From Planctomycetia bacterium (GTDB lineage: Bacteria > Planctomycetota > Phycisphaerae > Phycisphaerales > SM1A02), in assembly GCA_005799495.1 (NCBI GenBank), contig SYGP01000022.1:1-42810 (forward strand): a DNA stretch of 42,810 nt, in the 5' to 3' direction. Below are positions 42,518 through 42,810 of the stretch, one piece after another. Under the pieces are notes generated by a model. That model ran no database searches. It was not told where the DNA came from and saw only the letters and a list, made by a program, of their open reading frames with translations. Each line of letters starts with the position of its first letter. Position 1 is the first letter of the stretch. Made by a program: the position numbers and the translations under genes.

Positions 42518-42523
42518 TATACT
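42518..42523 (+). promoter_or_regulatory. Probable -10 element (TATACT) for nuoD
   Basis: TATACT nine bases before ATG 42533, in the 19-base gap after the permease gene. It suggests that nuoD has its own start of transcription with almost no leader. Confidence 0.5.
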
Positions 42524-42532
42524 TCGGCTCCC

Positions 42533-42810
42533 ATGCCGTTCACCTTGCAGCCCGATGAGGGCTACGGACTCGACATCGAGAGCACCGAGTACCTGAAGGA
42601 TCACTTCCAGTCGCCCGACCGGTGGGTGTTGAACTTCGGTCCGCAGCATCCCGCGACGCACACCACGCTCCGGCTCGTGCTCGAACTCGACGGCGAGCGC
42701 GTCGCGCGCGCCACGCCGCACATCGGCTATCTGCACTCGGGCTTCGAGAAGCTTGGCGAGCATCACGATTACAACCAGTATGTCTGCACGATCAGCCGCA
42801 TGGACTATGC
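42533..42810 (+). CDS. nuoD: NADH-quinone oxidoreductase subunit D (3' end outside window)
   Basis: The first 92 codons are visible and open to the window edge. [34 protein letters not shown] and [13 protein letters not shown] are hallmark segments of NuoD, the 49-kDa-type subunit that lines the quinone site of complex I; its histidine in the HPATH region and the tyrosine further on are quinone-site residues. The upstream neighbour is an ABC permease, not nuoC, so the nuo order begins here or is broken. Confidence 0.95.
   Translation, partial: MPFTLQPDEGYGLDIESTEYLKDHFQSPDRWVLNFGPQHPATHTTLRLVLELDGERVARATPHIGYLHSGFEKLGEHHDYNQYVCTISRMDY

Overview
The window looks like a chromosome segment of a high-GC Planctomycetota bacterium, most likely class Phycisphaerae. 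The reasons are three secreted proteins that end in paired dockerin-like repeats of the form D(I/L)(D/N)xDGxxxGxDLxxLLxxWG, a membrane protein with the planctomycete pseudopilin signatures (Cys-Ala-Asn-x-Leu-x-x-Leu-Gly and a C-terminal Asn-His-Gly...Asp-Gly), abundant FG-GAP/CRTAC1 propellers, hpnH, and a murC-murB-ddl-ftsQ block that does not continue into ftsA/ftsZ. This placement is inference; no rRNA gene is present. Gene density is very high: no gene-free stretch exceeds about 215 bases. No tRNA, rRNA, CRISPR array, transposase or phage gene was seen.

Layout. 1-1533: 3' part of a secreted protein made of near-identical SUMF1-like and IPT/TIG modules. 1748-2851 (-): RlmN/Cfr-type radical SAM methyltransferase, divergent from a tightly packed + strand operon (2890-12661): ISC-type ferredoxin, nitrilase-family hydrolase, a 1175-residue TPR/FG-GAP lipoprotein, a membrane-anchored pentaheme cytochrome c with a TPR tail, and a CRTAC1-like ASPIC/UnbV protein. 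12678-19727 holds a second, related set arranged divergently: di-heme DUF1111-type oxidoreductase and an FG-GAP protein (both dockerin-tailed, -), and a TPR lipoprotein plus a second CRTAC1-like protein (+). I think these two sets together are the least described part of the window: heme proteins repeatedly paired with TPR lipoproteins and calcium-binding propellers, all exported.

19713-26707 (-): a cell-envelope run, read from high to low coordinates as murC, murB, ddl, ftsQ-like, a small membrane protein, greA and a cardiolipin synthase-like phospholipase D protein. 26796-30970 (+): a sigma-54 response regulator followed by two LptF/LptG permeases. 31009-34909 (-): rpmI, rplT, a GT-C-like membrane protein and a parvulin-type lipoprotein. 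35007-36644 (-): ECF sigma factor and a probable anti-sigma/pseudopilin hybrid. 36851-38002 (+): hpnH. 38034-39005 (-): 2-hydroxyacid dehydrogenase. 39041-40639 (+): subtilase-fold dockerin protein. 40726-42513 (+): fused ABC-transporter permease. 42533-42810 (+): start of nuoD.

A recurring regulatory feature is visible. At most first genes of transcription units a TANNNT hexamer lies only 6-10 bases before the start codon, as expected for leaderless mRNAs. Genes inside operons instead overlap or have no such hexamer. This pattern also decided several of the starts given here.
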